Source of the DNA: Cacajao melanocephalus
Lineage: Eukaryota; Chordata; Mammalia; Primates; Pitheciidae
DNA: 64,000 bases
NCBI GenBank assembly: GCA_963573385.1
Contig: CAUYLG010065727.1
Span: 62,001-126,000 of the forward strand
Reading direction: 5' to 3'
In this document: in pieces, positions 22,342 through 36,808 of the stretch
Layout: each line of letters begins with the position of its first letter
How positions within the stretch are numbered: the stretch's first letter is position 1
Program-made: the position numbers and the translations under genes
Notes under the pieces: generated by a model
Told to the model about the DNA's origin: nothing
Database searches by the model: none
What the model saw: the letters and a program-made list of their open reading frames with translations, nothing else

Positions 22342-22386
22342 ATTCTCTAACCTAGGCAACATAGTGAGATTCCCATTTCAAAAAAA
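22342..22386 (+). mobile_element. Alu/FLAM 3'-end remnant
   Basis: CTAGGCAACATAGTGAGATTC followed by CCCATTTCAAAAAAA is the end of an Alu monomer with tail. About 45 bases only; it may be the remainder of a truncated or deleted SINE. Confidence 0.6.
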
Positions 22387-22394
22387 TATATATA

Positions 22395-23115
22395 ATCACC
22401 TAAATAGATATTTTCCCAAAGAAGACATTTAAACGGCCAAAGGGTAGTTTCAAAAGTGATCATCATCACTAATAATCAAATAAATGCAAATCAACATAAC
22501 TATGAATTATTATCTCACACCTGTTAGGATGGCTATGATCAAAAGGACACAAGATAATAACAAATATTGGCAAGTGTGTGAAGAAAAGAAAACCCTGTAC
22601 ACAGTTGATGGGAATGTGGATTGATGCAGCCATTATGAAAATACAGTAGAAAAGCTTCTCAAAAAGTTAAAAATAAAACATATTTAATCCAAATGTAATT
22701 TCTGGGTAGATATGCAAAAGAAATGAATTCAGTACCTAGCAGATATACCTGTACTTCCGTGTTCATTGCAACATTACTCACAATATCTAAGCTATGAAAA
22801 CAAATTGGATCTATCCGTGGATAAATGTGTAAAGAAAATATTGTAGATATGCACAATGGAATATTATTTAGCCATTAAAGAAGAAAATTATGTCATTTTC
22901 CACAACATGGATGACCCTTATGGACATTAGTTTTAAGTGAAATAAGTCAGATACCAAAAGACAAATACTGCATAATGTCGCTTAGTGCTGGGGATCAAAT
23001 GTACATCATGGGTGGCAATAAGCATGTTAATTAATTTGATTGTGGCAAACGTACAAATCATCATGCATACATCTTAAATATATTCCTCTTTATTTCATAA
23101 TTAAATATCTTTTAA
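22395..23115 (+). mobile_element. L1MA/L1MB-type LINE-1 3' end
   Basis: Sense end of ORF2 and 3'UTR. In order: CAAAGAAGACATTTAAACGG, TATTATCTCACACCTGTTAG, GGAATGTGGATTGATGCAGC, ATTCATTGCAACATTACTCAC-like block, CACAATGGAATATTATTTAGCC-like block, then the 3'UTR with GTTAATTAATTTGATTGTGG. No intact frame. Confidence 0.85.
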
Positions 23116-23284
23116 GAGACAGCAACATTTGGTACAAATTTGAGATAAACAACAATATGAATGTATACTTTTGTCCATATTCTATGTTAAATATTTTGTT
23201 TCAGATAATATAATCTAAAGGGAACTGTTCCTCTGGACATTATAATGTATATCAATTAATTTATATCATCTTAATTAAAAGGTG

Positions 23285-24087
23285 AGCAAGAAATGTTGTA
23301 TGTCAGCGGCTTTGGTAAGATCTAAGTGCTCTATAAGGGGAGAGATAAACCCTCAGGAGTTTTGCACATATATCAAGGTTTTCAGGTCCAATGGACTGGG
23401 ACAGGCTGTGACACATTCTTTGACATAAAAGATTAAATTATTGTATCTTACACTTTCCAATACAATGCCTTTTAATTCAGGTGGATTTCTGAACACATTT
23501 TTCTCACTTGGCAAATATGGTTCTACTCATTTAATGAGTCATGGGTGAGGATGCCAAGTTTGAAGGGCAGCAGGAATCTGCTCAGCAACTGGCCAGGTCT
23601 ACAGTACAAACAACCTTGCCCTTTGGCAATATGACCCAGCAGACCCTATTTTATTAGATTATCTATGGTGGAAAAGATGGCAAACTCAATAGTAGTGTAA
23701 TGTAGATACGTAAGGCTCTGGAACAAGGACACAATATTGGTACAAAAAAATTGCATAACATTTGAAGAAATCACTCATTATGCGCCAGGGGCTCCTGACC
23801 ATGGAATATCAAATTACCACATGGTCAGAATTTCTCATTGTAAACCAGGTTCTATCAGAACTATAAAATCAAAATCAGGCCTTTCTAAAGAAAATTATTA
23901 GAAGATTGAATTGAAACAACTAAAATTGGGTGGGCTTCACAATTAAACCCCATGATTACATGGCTCAGAGTCTGCCCCACCCCTACATCAGCCACTAGTG
24001 TTAAACTGGTGTATTTACCTGAGGTCACAGCCGTGGGCATATGAGTTGTCTCAATGTGACCATATGACAGATAAGGCAAACAGCCAT
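23285..24087 (+). mobile_element. ERVL-type internal remnant, upstream part
   Basis: Very decayed internal sequence of an old class III (ERVL-like) endogenous retrovirus in sense direction, recognised from segments such as CTTTGGCAATATGACCCAGC followed by AGACCC and TATCTATGGTGGAAAAGATG. This corresponds to the reverse transcriptase/RNase H side of pol. Stops occur in all frames. It is cut at 24087 by an antisense MST LTR and continues after it. Confidence 0.65.
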
Positions 24088-24443
24088 TGTATTTGTCTCT
24101 TTTCACGCTGCTGATCAAGACATACCTGAGAATGGGCAATATACAAAACAAAGAGGTTCATTGGACTTACAATTCCACATGCTAGGGAAGCATCACAATC
24201 AGGGCAGAAGGTGAAAGGCACATCTCACATGGCAACAGACAACAGAACACAGCTAGTGCAGAGAAACACTCATTTTTATGTAACCATCAAATCTCGAGAC
24301 CCATTCACCATCGTGAGAACAGCATGGGAAAGACCCGCCCTCATGATTCAATCATCTGCCACTTGGTCCTTCCCACAACATGTTGGAATTATGGGAGCTT
24401 ACCAGATGACATTTGGGTGGGGACCCAGAGTCAAAACGGATCA
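24088..24443 (-). mobile_element. MST/THE1-type MaLR solo LTR, antisense, with target duplication
   Basis: Plus strand is the reverse complement of an MST LTR: TGTATTTGTCTCTTTTCACG, GACATACCTGAGAATGGGCA, CAATCAGGGCAGAAGGTGAA, AAAGACCCGCCCTCATGATTC, ATGTTGGAATTATGGGAGC and GGTGGGGACCC (some shortened) ending GGATCA. It is flanked by a perfect GCCAT duplication (24083-24087 and 24444-24448), the 5-bp size expected for this group. This fixes the insertion as later than the ERVL remnant it splits. The 84-codon frame at 24211-24465 is inside it and not a gene. Confidence 0.92.
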
Positions 24444-25660
24444 GCCATCTGGAGCTCAAAAATGAAAAGGGTGAGTCTATACACGTAAACCAAAAGTGGG
24501 GTGCTTCTGTATGACATTCACACATAGAGATAGATCTAAATAACTGTCATGACAGGAAGTTCTTAATGTTCAGAGCAATAGCTGGTCCACTTGGTTATTT
24601 ACTTTGTGGTGAATGAAACAAACATTGTCAACCCTGTATAACTTGAATGTGAAGTTTCAGGGCTAGGAAGGAAATAGATCACAAGATAAAAGAGTGTCTA
24701 CACAAGGTGCATGTAGATAGGCATATGGGAAGAGGCACAAAATGTGAAGATTTTTTTATCTACCAAAATGAATCCATCAGTGAAAATGCATTAAGTCACG
24801 TAGTAGAAAGAATTATTCCTCAAGTTGACTCCAGTCAATCCCCTGTCATCAGCTATCCTAGTGCTGGCAAAATTGGTGATTGAATAAAGTAGCCATCATG
24901 GAAGAGAGGAGGATATGCATTAGCCTAACGCTAAGGCTCTTATTCCCCAGTGTTGATCTAAGTACAACTACTGCCAAAGGTCCAACCTGCCAACTTGTAA
25001 AGAATAAAAACAAAATATTACTCCCTAATAAAGAATCATCATATTTTAAAGTTTCACCCTCAAGTATGCTAGCCAGTCATTTGGTGATAAGGTGACTGCA
25101 CTGAATATCTTCCACTCTGGAGAGGAGCGATAGGAATGAATACATATTTAGAATACACTTACTTTTCTTTATCAGAGTTCTTCAATAAATAAATACCACT
25201 CTTCAAGGTGGCATCTGGGCCATTCACACTGGGTCCTACATAGCATCAACAGACCAAGGGAGCCACTCTAGAGCAAAAGAGATGGGGCCATCAGTACGTA
25301 ATCGTGAGCACCATTGTTTCTATAACACATCGCGTCACTCAGAAACTACCAGCCTCATAGTAATGAACAGTGTCTGGGATGTGCAACTGAGGTATCAGCT
25401 CAGAGATGATATCCTAGCAAGTTTAGTTGACTGTGAAGATCAAGAATAGGACCGCTATCATACGATGGGAATCAGGAAGAATACTTTCACCACAAGGTGA
25501 TCCACAGGGGTATCTCCTCCTATGCTTCTCCCAAAATTTTATAGAGAATGAACAAGTATATTATTCATGGCCTGAGAAAGTCGTGGTGACTAGGAATCAG
25601 GTCCCTCAGAGAAAACGGTTTGTGTCGCCTCATCATGTAAGTTTCTTAGACTAGCTGAAG
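24444..25660 (+). pseudogene. ERVL-type pol remnant (RNase H end and integrase)
   Basis: Sense continuation of the split ERVL remnant. The integrase part is recognisable at the nucleotide level by ordered blocks: a histidine/cysteine-rich N-terminal region near 24830-25000 (GTCCAACCTGCCAACTTG), then a core region near 25080-25400 (CATTCACACTGGGTCCTAC, GACCAAGGGAGCCACTC, CATAGTAATGAACAGTG) and a C-terminal side near 25430-25640. All frames are interrupted; the longest piece is 75 codons at 25427-25654. Not functional. The family within class III (for example HERVL, ERV3-16 or ERVL-B4 type) is not resolved. Confidence 0.7.
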
Positions 25661-26108
25661 TGCTAGCCTAGGCCGAGGCAAATCTAAAATGAATTGTAGA
25701 GAAGAACTATGATTGTTTTCTTTATACCAGATGTGGCAGTTGTGGCTATAATTTGTTCCACTTTTCTTTATATTCGGTTGTTACAAAGGAAGAGATAATC
25801 CTAGCCCCAAATGATTTATTCCTCTCTCTGTTTTCCTTCTATTTCTTACCTCCCTCTCTCTTTCTGTCTTTGTCCCTTTTTCATTTAATCATCTATACAA
25901 GTATATTTAAAAATCTCTGATTCTCCAAAATAAATTGTTTTACCAACTTTAAAACGTCATTTGAGAGAATTTGGTTAAGTAGTGCAAAAATGCAGCCAGA
26001 TAGAAGAAAAAATAATTTATTCTAGGTACCATTATTTTATTGTATAAAATAAAAATATGAATGTATCATTCAACAAATTACCATATAATTCCAAATTCCT
26101 AGAAAATA
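25661..26108. other. Unassigned stretch
   Basis: AT-rich with a CT-rich patch at 25821-25880. No gene or repeat named. Confidence 0.5.
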
Positions 26109-26262
26109 CTTGTAATGTTCCCAATACAAAGAGAAGTTAAATGTTTGAGGTGATGAATATCTCAATTATCCTGATCATTCCACATTATATACAGATATTT
26201 TATGTGTACTCCCCCCCAAATATCTACAAATATTATACCTCAATAATAAAAGATGACATTTA
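26109..26262 (+). mobile_element. L1MA-type LINE-1 3'UTR fragment
   Basis: GAGGTGATGAATATCTCAAT, TATCCTGATCATTCCACATT and TATACCTCAATAATAAAAGA follow the ordered 3'UTR of L1MA/L1MB elements. It lies about 3 kb beyond the L1M end at 23115 and is a separate copy or a displaced part. Confidence 0.65.
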
Positions 26263-28920
<2,658 letters not shown>

Positions 28921-29042
28921 TAGTGTTTCTCAAACTACTGAGTATGCCCAACTATATCAGAATCATCTTAGGTCTCTAGTATATCAGAATTTATAAGTGG
29001 ACCTAGGGATGTATATTTTGAAAACATATAAGGGAAACACTG
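28921..29042. mobile_element. MER5-like hAT-Charlie mini-element
   Basis: 122 bases with inverted ends (AGTGTTTCTCAAACT at the start; GGGAAACACTG at the end) and a CATCAGAATCATCTGG-like interior, matching the MER5A/MER5B pattern. Eight bases on each side (ATATTAAG and AAATAAAG) agree at six positions, consistent with the 8-bp target duplication of hAT transposons. Confidence 0.65.
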
Positions 29043-30159
29043 AAATAAAGTTGGTGAGGCTACAAAACACTGTAATTCCTAGGATGAAATATAAATTACA
29101 CAACCATTATTTGGCAGAGTTAATTGAATTTAGCCAGACTTTACTGCTATTAATAGATAAAATATATACATAAAATAAATTTTAAGAAATGGTATGGGAC
29201 TAGAAACATTCTGTAACTAGTAATTAGATACTTAACAAAAAACGATGTGTTAGTATAGTCCATTATCACAAATTTTAGTGAGAACACACAAATGAGAATC
29301 AGATCTTTTTTAAAAAAGGAATATAAACTAGGGAAGATACTGTTCCTTATAAATTTGCCTGTCTTTTTATTTTGCATGTCATGATTGAAGCCCCCTTACA
29401 CACTCAAGGTATTTCTGGAGACTTGGCAGATGACAGAGCTCGTTACCTGTTTTAGATGTTGAATATTTCAGATACTCACTTTTTCAGCTTCTCTTGCAAC
29501 TAGAGTTTAAGCAGTTAAGCTATACCAACCAGATTAACCCCAGATATTGAATTTGGAACGAGTGAAAATAGAAACGGGACCAAGGAAAATCATTTCTGAT
29601 TTTGTAGTTATAGAAAAATTAGTTTCCTAGGGCATCAGGGGCAGTCAAAGTTGTCGATGGTGATACCTTGCTGGTTAAAGCATTTCTGTGCACTCCAGTG
29701 GTGTTCCCACTGCACTGGTTCACACCCTGAGTTTGGGCTTGGCTTCCGGTCCTAGAGCTTCTGATCCTGGTTTGAGAACATTTCAGCGATGCTGAGAGCC
29801 ACTCAGTATTCATTTTAAAAATTCATGATCTGCTTAAAGCAATCAGGGGCACTTTCTGCTGCTAATAATTAAGATCTCTCATAAATGAATTTGAGATATT
29901 TTACATATTTTCTTATTTATATAAAATCTTGAAATATGTTATACATTCTTTAGTTATTGCTTACATTAATGTTTGTTAAATGTATATTGTAAATTGTTCT
30001 CATTTTGTTGGGCAATGTTCAATCAAATAATTTATACTATAGAAAATGCTGTCTTAATTGGCTATATTACTCATTATAATTACCTTCACACTACTTTATT
30101 TAAATATCATAAGTATTTTGATACTCTACATAGAGAAAAAAAAAACCAGAACATTTAAA
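29043..30159. other. Unassigned stretch
   Basis: No gene recognised. At 29600-29820 the DNA is less AT-rich and a 64-codon minus-strand frame is open (29619-29813), with S/T/Q-rich composition and no domain; an old transposon or LTR is possible. Confidence 0.45.
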
Positions 30160-30255
30160 TGGTTTATGTAAGGTCACCAAGCCAGGAAATGGCAGTAAAC
30201 CAGTGTCTTCTGTGTATGACCCTTTGTTTTCAACTTATACTATGTTGCCTTTAAT
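30160..30255 (-). mobile_element. MIR SINE fragment, antisense
   Basis: AAGGTCACCAAGCCAGGAAA, TGGCAGTAAACCAGTGTCTT and CTATGTTGCCTTTAA follow the reversed 3' half of a MIR (tRNA-derived ancient SINE). Confidence 0.6.
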
Positions 30256-31220
30256 ATGAGTTCCAAGAAGAAGGAAACACATATCTATCTGAAGGGAACT
30301 CCAATTTTTGCCTGTATGAAATTAGATTAGACAATGTAGACTTTAAGTTTAAAATTGCATATCTGCATTTACGCCTATAAATTTTTGAAGTCTTACAGAC
30401 CCTCAACAGCCTACATATTTTCTTTGATGTCCTTTTGAAAACTGTGCCCAATCTTGTCTTAGAAGAAGTTCAGTGAAATTGTATATATCTATGCTGAGAA
30501 AGAAAAAAAAATCCACCTTGCTACCACAAAGAAATTTTAATAAAAATCTGAGGGGGAAAGGGAGAGATAATGAGGAAAAAATGAAAAGCTTATTGCATTT
30601 CTCCAAGGTCTATTTCTGATTTTCTTTCCTTGTGGCCTAATATATCTTTACAGGCTGATATATGAAAGAATAAGCAAACAGTAATTGTCACAAGGTATTC
30701 AGAGTTTTCTTCAGGATGTTGTCTGAGGCAGCAGTAAATGTTTTGAAGCTGTGAATGGGAGGCAGTATTTCTTGCATTTTAAAATTTTCCTTTTCTTCTC
30801 TACGTACGACTTCTTAGACAGACACCCATTCTTGTATCCTTCCAAATCAGTTCCTCTAATACTAACTATAGCATTTACATCCAAATTATATCAACAATAA
30901 TTCACTTCATTTGATTTCTGAGTCTCATATTACCAATGATTAATGCTTATGATATTTGTCTTGACTCGAACCCATATCATGGAGTCTCTCTCAGGAGTAG
31001 GCCCTCGAGCATCTATTTTCTTATATCACTCACTGACACTTACTGTTTACACTGACCTGGTCTTGAGCAAAGAAATCATTTCTGGTTTCTAACTCAAGAA
31101 ATCACCATCAGATCTGAGGGTATCTCCACATTCATTGGTTCAAATCTTCCAAGATATCAATTTATACTCCTTATGCTGTAGATGATGTCTGTCCCCATTC
31201 AACCACCACTGGCTTGAGCA
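30256..31220. other. Unassigned stretch
   Basis: No gene or named repeat recognised. Confidence 0.5.
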
Positions 31221-31286
31221 AACACACTCACACACACACATACACACCATACACACACACACACACCCACCACACACACACACACT
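31221..31286. repeat. (CA)n microsatellite, interrupted
   Basis: CA array of about 66 bases broken by CTC, T, CAT and CC interruptions. Likely polymorphic in length. Confidence 0.93.
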
Positions 31287-32879
31287 CATGCACAAGGACA
31301 TAAGCCTGCACTGTTCCAGCTTCCAAATGCCTTCCCATTTGTATTCATTTTGTTTTAAAAATACAAAAACTTACTTGGTTATATTAAACATTTGGAAGGG
31401 AATGAACTTGGGCTAGGATTATCTTTTGAATTTCAAACTGCTTCTAGCTTGGAATGTAACAAAACTTGGTGCTTTTGTCTAGAACCTATAGCTTTTTATC
31501 GTACTGTGGGCACAAGACCAAGAAGATCTTCTTGAGAGGCAACAGCTATAAAGCATGTGTACCTGACATACTCCAGCTCTCAGCAGTTACTATTTTGACA
31601 TGAAATCCCACTTCTTTGAGAGTTTGTCAGAGGCACTGGAAGATCTTCAGAGACCACTGTTAAAAAGGGAAAAAAAATTAACTGAAAGGGTCATAATTCT
31701 ACCTATTTCACTACTTGTTCTCTCAGCCTAAAGGAGAAAAAAAAAAGACGAAACCGTCTTTAACCTTTATAACTCATTTAGAATATCTAGGTAGCTGACA
31801 AGTAGAAATATAGCATTCGGAGAAGTGCAAATGTGTCTAGAGTTGAAAGTTTTAGCGACCATGACATCACAGCACAGGGTTTTAGAACAGTGGGAGCGTT
31901 CAGGAAAACTGCAGACTACAGTAATTTATTAAAGTATCTGTTAGAAAGTCATATTCCCTTTAATTGCACACAATCTTGTTAAGATCTTCAAGCAGGGAAG
32001 CATTTGCCCTATTTTGGCCTTATGTCACGACTATAGATTGGAACCGCAAACCTAAATTGGCCAAATGCCAGAATAATTTAAGGCACTCTAATCACAGGGC
32101 TTTGAGCTTTTGAAGGAATTAATGATCACGGCTCAGGAAGATGAATCAAAGCTTCGAGAAATATGGTATGAAACTGTTTTTTTCTCTTTGCTGGAATGAA
32201 CATCTTTTTCCTTCTCTCACTCTTCCTTTTGTGGACTCATAGATCTGAAATGCTGACTGAGACAAGTCTGAGAGCTGCATTTGGTTCCCTAGCCTGATAA
32301 CTTTACCTTAAGGGGCTGGAGCTCTACAAGGAGTTGATAATGGAAAAGCCTAAGCATGGTTGCACTTCGTAAACTTTCTTCCGGGTTTGTGATCCCAATG
32401 AATGTGCCTAAGAATAAAGGAAAGTCTCAGATGAGCTCTGCACTAAGCACTGGGTTTAGTTTTCTTTTTCTGAGGAATCTTCTCATTTAAAAATTTGCTC
32501 AGGATAGGTAATAAAATAGTATCGGATTCAGGTTTGGGTTATTTACAGAGAGCTATAGCAAAAGAAAGGCCTATTTTGTATCTAATCCCTCAGGCCTACG
32601 TTGTTTGGGAAGAAAGAAAATCTCAATTAGTTCTGCTTAGTTTACTGTGATTTGATATTGGAGACTGGAGTTCCACCTAGAAATACAGTGTTAATTTGCC
32701 CTGGTTTGTTTGTCAGAGATTTGAAGGGAGAAGTCATTAATTAAGGGAAGGATTTGGAAATTCCTATTTGTCATAATATCCTGGAATATATATGTTGCAT
32801 GCATTTTTATAAGCACTAACTCTAAAATGATATTTTACAGAAGTATAAGATGTAGGAAGTAATTTTCTTCATTCCAACC
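31287..32879. other. Unassigned stretch
   Basis: About 1.6 kb without recognisable repeat or gene, somewhat richer in GC than neighbours around 31850-32360. It is one of the longer parts with no visible transposon and could hold conserved non-coding sequence, but nothing in the sequence alone shows that. Confidence 0.45.
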
Positions 32880-33210
32880 CTTTAGCAACAGGCTCTGTAA
32901 ACTCCTTCAAAGTTCATTCAAGCTACAGAGAGACTCTTCCCAGGTTATGCCCTTTCTTAGGCAGCCTGGGCAAGGTGGGGCTAGAAAGGTGAGGACGTTT
33001 CCACCTGCCATGGGCACTCTCCCTGGCAGTACTCTCTCTCGAGATCCCCTATAGATTGGTTGAGATTTGATCAGTCCTGTATCATTATACAAGCTTTTTT
33101 TTCTCTGAACAATCCTGCTTCCATTTCCTTTCTTTTAAAGATATTTAATCCTAATAAACATCTTGGACCCCAAACTCTATGTCAGCTCCCATTCTGGATA
33201 ATCCAACCTG
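32880..33210 (+). mobile_element. ERV LTR fragment, family uncertain
   Basis: The right part has a typical LTR 3' region: CCATTTCCTTTCTTTTAAAG, then AATCCTAATAAACATCTTGG with the poly-A signal, then ACCCCAAACTCTATGTCAGC and a closing GATAATCCAACCTGTGATA block. The left part (CAGCCTGGGCAAGGTGGGG, GATCCCCTATAGATTGG) fits LTR U3/R character. Start is approximate. Confidence 0.5.
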
Positions 33211-33218
33211 TGATATAT

Positions 33219-33345
33219 TGCTTATATATTTTATCTATATGTATATATGTTATTTATGTTATTAATATGCACACAGACAGAAAACAATATAGTATATATA
33301 TGAATGTGTGTATATATATATATATGTATGTGTATGTTTTTATTT
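33219..33345. repeat. TA/TG-rich microsatellite block
   Basis: Alternating TATATG/TGTATA sequence, with the cleanest tract at 33307-33336 (GTGTGTATATATATATATAT). Confidence 0.85.
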
Positions 33346-34940
33346 GAAAACAGAAATAAGTAACCTCTCTTCTTAGATCTTTTTATAGTCCAAGAAGCTG
33401 TACAACACAGATGATAAACTACATCAGCAGCACTTCTGCTTCCTCAAGTTTTTAAACTCCTTCTCTGCATTATTCCAAGGGAATTTTAGCCACTTACAGT
33501 ATTTCATCATATGCTGATACTGAATTCAATATTCGTATTAGCCACTCCAGCTCGTAGTCAGAGCAACAAGAGGTTCGGCAACTACCATACTCAATATAGA
33601 TTTAGCCCTTTTTTCAGACTGATTGTGTTGTGTAAAGGTTTAATATCCAGAAGCTACTTGGGGGAAGAAAATGTAGTTAAAGAGAATGATTTCATTAAAA
33701 ACTGGGAGAGGGAAATTACATGAACAGTGCCTGTCTGTGAAAATGTATATTCTATTGGACCTGATATAAAAGTTGGTAAATTAAAAAATAAAAAAGTGCT
33801 CCTGACAATAGCTATTTCTCAATATTCCTGAATGTAGGTAAGCAAGGAGAAAGAGTCTTCCGGAAGAGAGAGAGAGAGGGATGGAAAAGAGGAGTGGAAG
33901 CAGAAAATGGTGATGGCTATTAAGTCTTTGAGAGTTGATTACATTTGTTCTGCAGGTTCATTGGACCTTTAGTAGTAGGTGACTATTACCAGGAAAATCC
34001 AATAGTCATGTTGGTTTTCATTTATAAACATTTAGAAATAACTGCAAAAGTTATGGTTATGTCTCTCTTATATCGATCATGTAACTGCCACAAAAATACT
34101 AGCTAAATATTTTAAAATTTGATTTTTGTTAGTTTTGGAATCTTACTATTTCCCTAGTTGAAGTATATAATCTGCTTTCTCTTCTCTGAGATATTTCAGC
34201 AAACTCGTAGTGTTTGGTTTGTAGTATGTGGCCCTGTTGTTCTAGCCACACTGAGTAAATCAGTGCCAATCTAATGATCCCTGCTTAACTGGCCTTAGAT
34301 GTTCTCACGATCAACTAAATATGTGCATTAAGCAGCACAGCCCACATTAGATCCACAATATTTGGTTGCTATTTATATTATATTGATATTATTTGATTGA
34401 TACAATTATCTCCTCTTTATTCTTATTGTAACTTTCCAGTTGCTTATTTTTTTCTGTCATCTTGTTAAGTTCTTCTACCTTCTAAAACCATGTAATTATA
34501 TGGAATCCCCACTGTTGCCCTTTTCCTGCTTTCTCCTCTGCTCTGCTTTGGTCTCCTCTCATCAATTCTGCCATTTTCTCCTTTCCTTTCTCTTCTTTCA
34601 GCTTCTGTCCTAACCCTGTCTGTTTCACAATTTCCCACACTTTCTCTAATATTTCCCAAATATGGCTTCTAACTTGTTCTCCAATTCTGCAGCCCATTTC
34701 TCTCAAGTCTAAGGGCTGAACTTTTGAAATTGACTTTCTAATGGTTAATGAAACAGAATATGGAAAGGAAAATTGCTAGGTGCTGATATCATCAGTTTAG
34801 TTCTACCCCTCTTTTAATTTACAAATAAGAATTTCATGGGTAGGGGGGAGGCAGAAGAACTATGGTAGTCTCCGAAGGGAGATTAAGATATAAAAATAAA
34901 CAATGTCTTCTAAAATTATGGTAGCTAACCTTAGTATGGT
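33346..34940. other. Unassigned stretch with purine/pyrimidine skew
   Basis: No gene recognised. At 34490-34700 the plus strand is CT-rich; the minus strand therefore carries two overlapping K/E/R-rich open frames (34465-34659 and 34482-34706). That pattern comes from the skew and could also be a residue of an old LINE-1 ORF1 coiled coil, which I cannot confirm. A GA-rich patch lies at 33861-33900. Confidence 0.4.
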
Positions 34941-35100
34941 CGTCTGCTGTTTACAGTAGGTCTTTCATACACACCTTATGGGTTCAGTTAACACGTTAAC
35001 AATGAGGAAGCCGATATTCAATGAGACTGAGCACCTTCTGTCTGAGATTTCCTATATGCAGTGAAGAAGGAAGGAACGCAGGTCTTTAGATGGAACATGA
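34941..35100 (-). mobile_element. Possible MIR fragment, antisense
   Basis: TTAACAATGAGGAAGCCGAT and a GGAACGCAGGTCTTTAGATG block resemble reversed MIR (ATGAGGAAACTGAGGC and ACCCAGGTCTG parts). Weak. Confidence 0.35.
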
Positions 35101-35560
35101 TCTGGCGTTCATTCCATTTGACAACATGTCCTGTTTCATTAACATAACACAGATCTTTGTAAAGAAATAAAACATGACATTACTTAATTAAAGCTGCCGC
35201 TGTTTCTGTCAGCTGTAAATCAGAGTCTGGTGATAGGACTTGAGGTAACGGGCAGTCAGACAGAAGTTAAATGGCTTTGTGTGAAATACTGTGCTTCACC
35301 CACTTCGTAGTGCAGGTCCCGTATAGTGTTTCCATGCATAGGGCTTCAACCATGGAATAACATAAGGAGTGGTTTTCTCACATTGTACTGGAGGTCTGGA
35401 AAGACAACTTCTAGATACCGTCTTGTGTGCGGCAAATACATAAATCTGGGTCTGCCTCACCTAAAACCAAATTCTATATCCTTTTAGTAGAGAGTTAATG
35501 GAGTGTTTAATATCACAAGCATTGGCTTCACTGAGGCACACTAATATTGGCACAGTCAGA

Positions 35561-35708
35561 AATTTTTTTGATCTCTCTAAACCTAAAATTCCTTATGTGT
35601 AAACTGAGGGAATAAAGCTAACAGAGTTTGTTTGATAATTAATTGATATATTACATACACAGTTAGTTTAGTGCATAAAACATACTGTAATAGCGGTTAG
35701 TATTCTCT
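35561..35708 (+). mobile_element. MIR SINE, sense (first of two)
   Basis: ATCTCTCTAAACCTAAAATT, CCTTATGTGTAAACTGAGGG and AATAAAGCTAACAGAG follow the MIR 3' half (CTCTCTG..CTCAGTTTCC..ATCTGTAAAATGGGGATAA pattern). Confidence 0.6.
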
Positions 35709-35734
35709 ATCAGTATCATGAATAAGTTGTTACT

Positions 35735-35950
35735 AAGCTGTAGTGAAAGGATACAAATTTGGGAGTTAAACAGGTGTCATTTCAAATTCCTCTTCTACCA
35801 GTTACCTATTGTATGAAATTAAGCAGATGACTTATCTTTTTCTGAGCCATACATTTCCTGCATATTGGGTACATTGCCTCACTATGGATGTAGAGTGAAG
35901 ATTAAATGTCATTCATGTCAAGCTTATAGAAAACCCAATGCCTGAGAGAT
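35735..35950 (+). mobile_element. MIR SINE, sense (second of two)
   Basis: Nearly complete MIR: a 5' part with TAGTGAAAGGATACAAATTT and GGGAGTTAAACAGGTG, the core CTCTTCTACCAGTTACCTAT, and the 3' part AGTGAAGATTAAATGTCATT through AAACCCAATGCCTG. Lies about 27 bases after another MIR in the same orientation. Confidence 0.75.
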
Positions 35951-36457
35951 GGTGAGAGATAAACGAAAACTCTCTTTCCCTTTGCCTGCAGGAACATCTA
36001 ACGATCTGAGCTTCTTCACAAAATATATTTTTGTTCCAGCTGGTCATCAGCCATGTTAAGGAGAAACATGGTACTTTCAATCTTTGAGACTACTGTTAAA
36101 TACTTTGCTTAACATTTTCTTAAGCACTTTGCTGATATAAACCTATATATTCCTAGTTACAATCTATTCTATTTCCTTCTATTTTTAAATATTTCCTTTG
36201 AAATAAAATCTTTAAGCACTAATTACAGAAAAACATAACGAAAATATACTCCCATACTCAACACAAAGATTAAAGCTATACAAACATTTTCATATTTTTA
36301 GACATCTATTTTTCTCTTTTTAGGAAATAAAACATTAACAATATAGCTAAAGCATCATCCTTTATCTCTTCGTGTGTTCTTTCCTTCTCAGAAATGGAGT
36401 TTAGTGCATTAATCTCATTTCTTCTTCATACATTGTAATATAAATCTGTATTCATAA

Positions 36458-36808
<351 letters not shown>

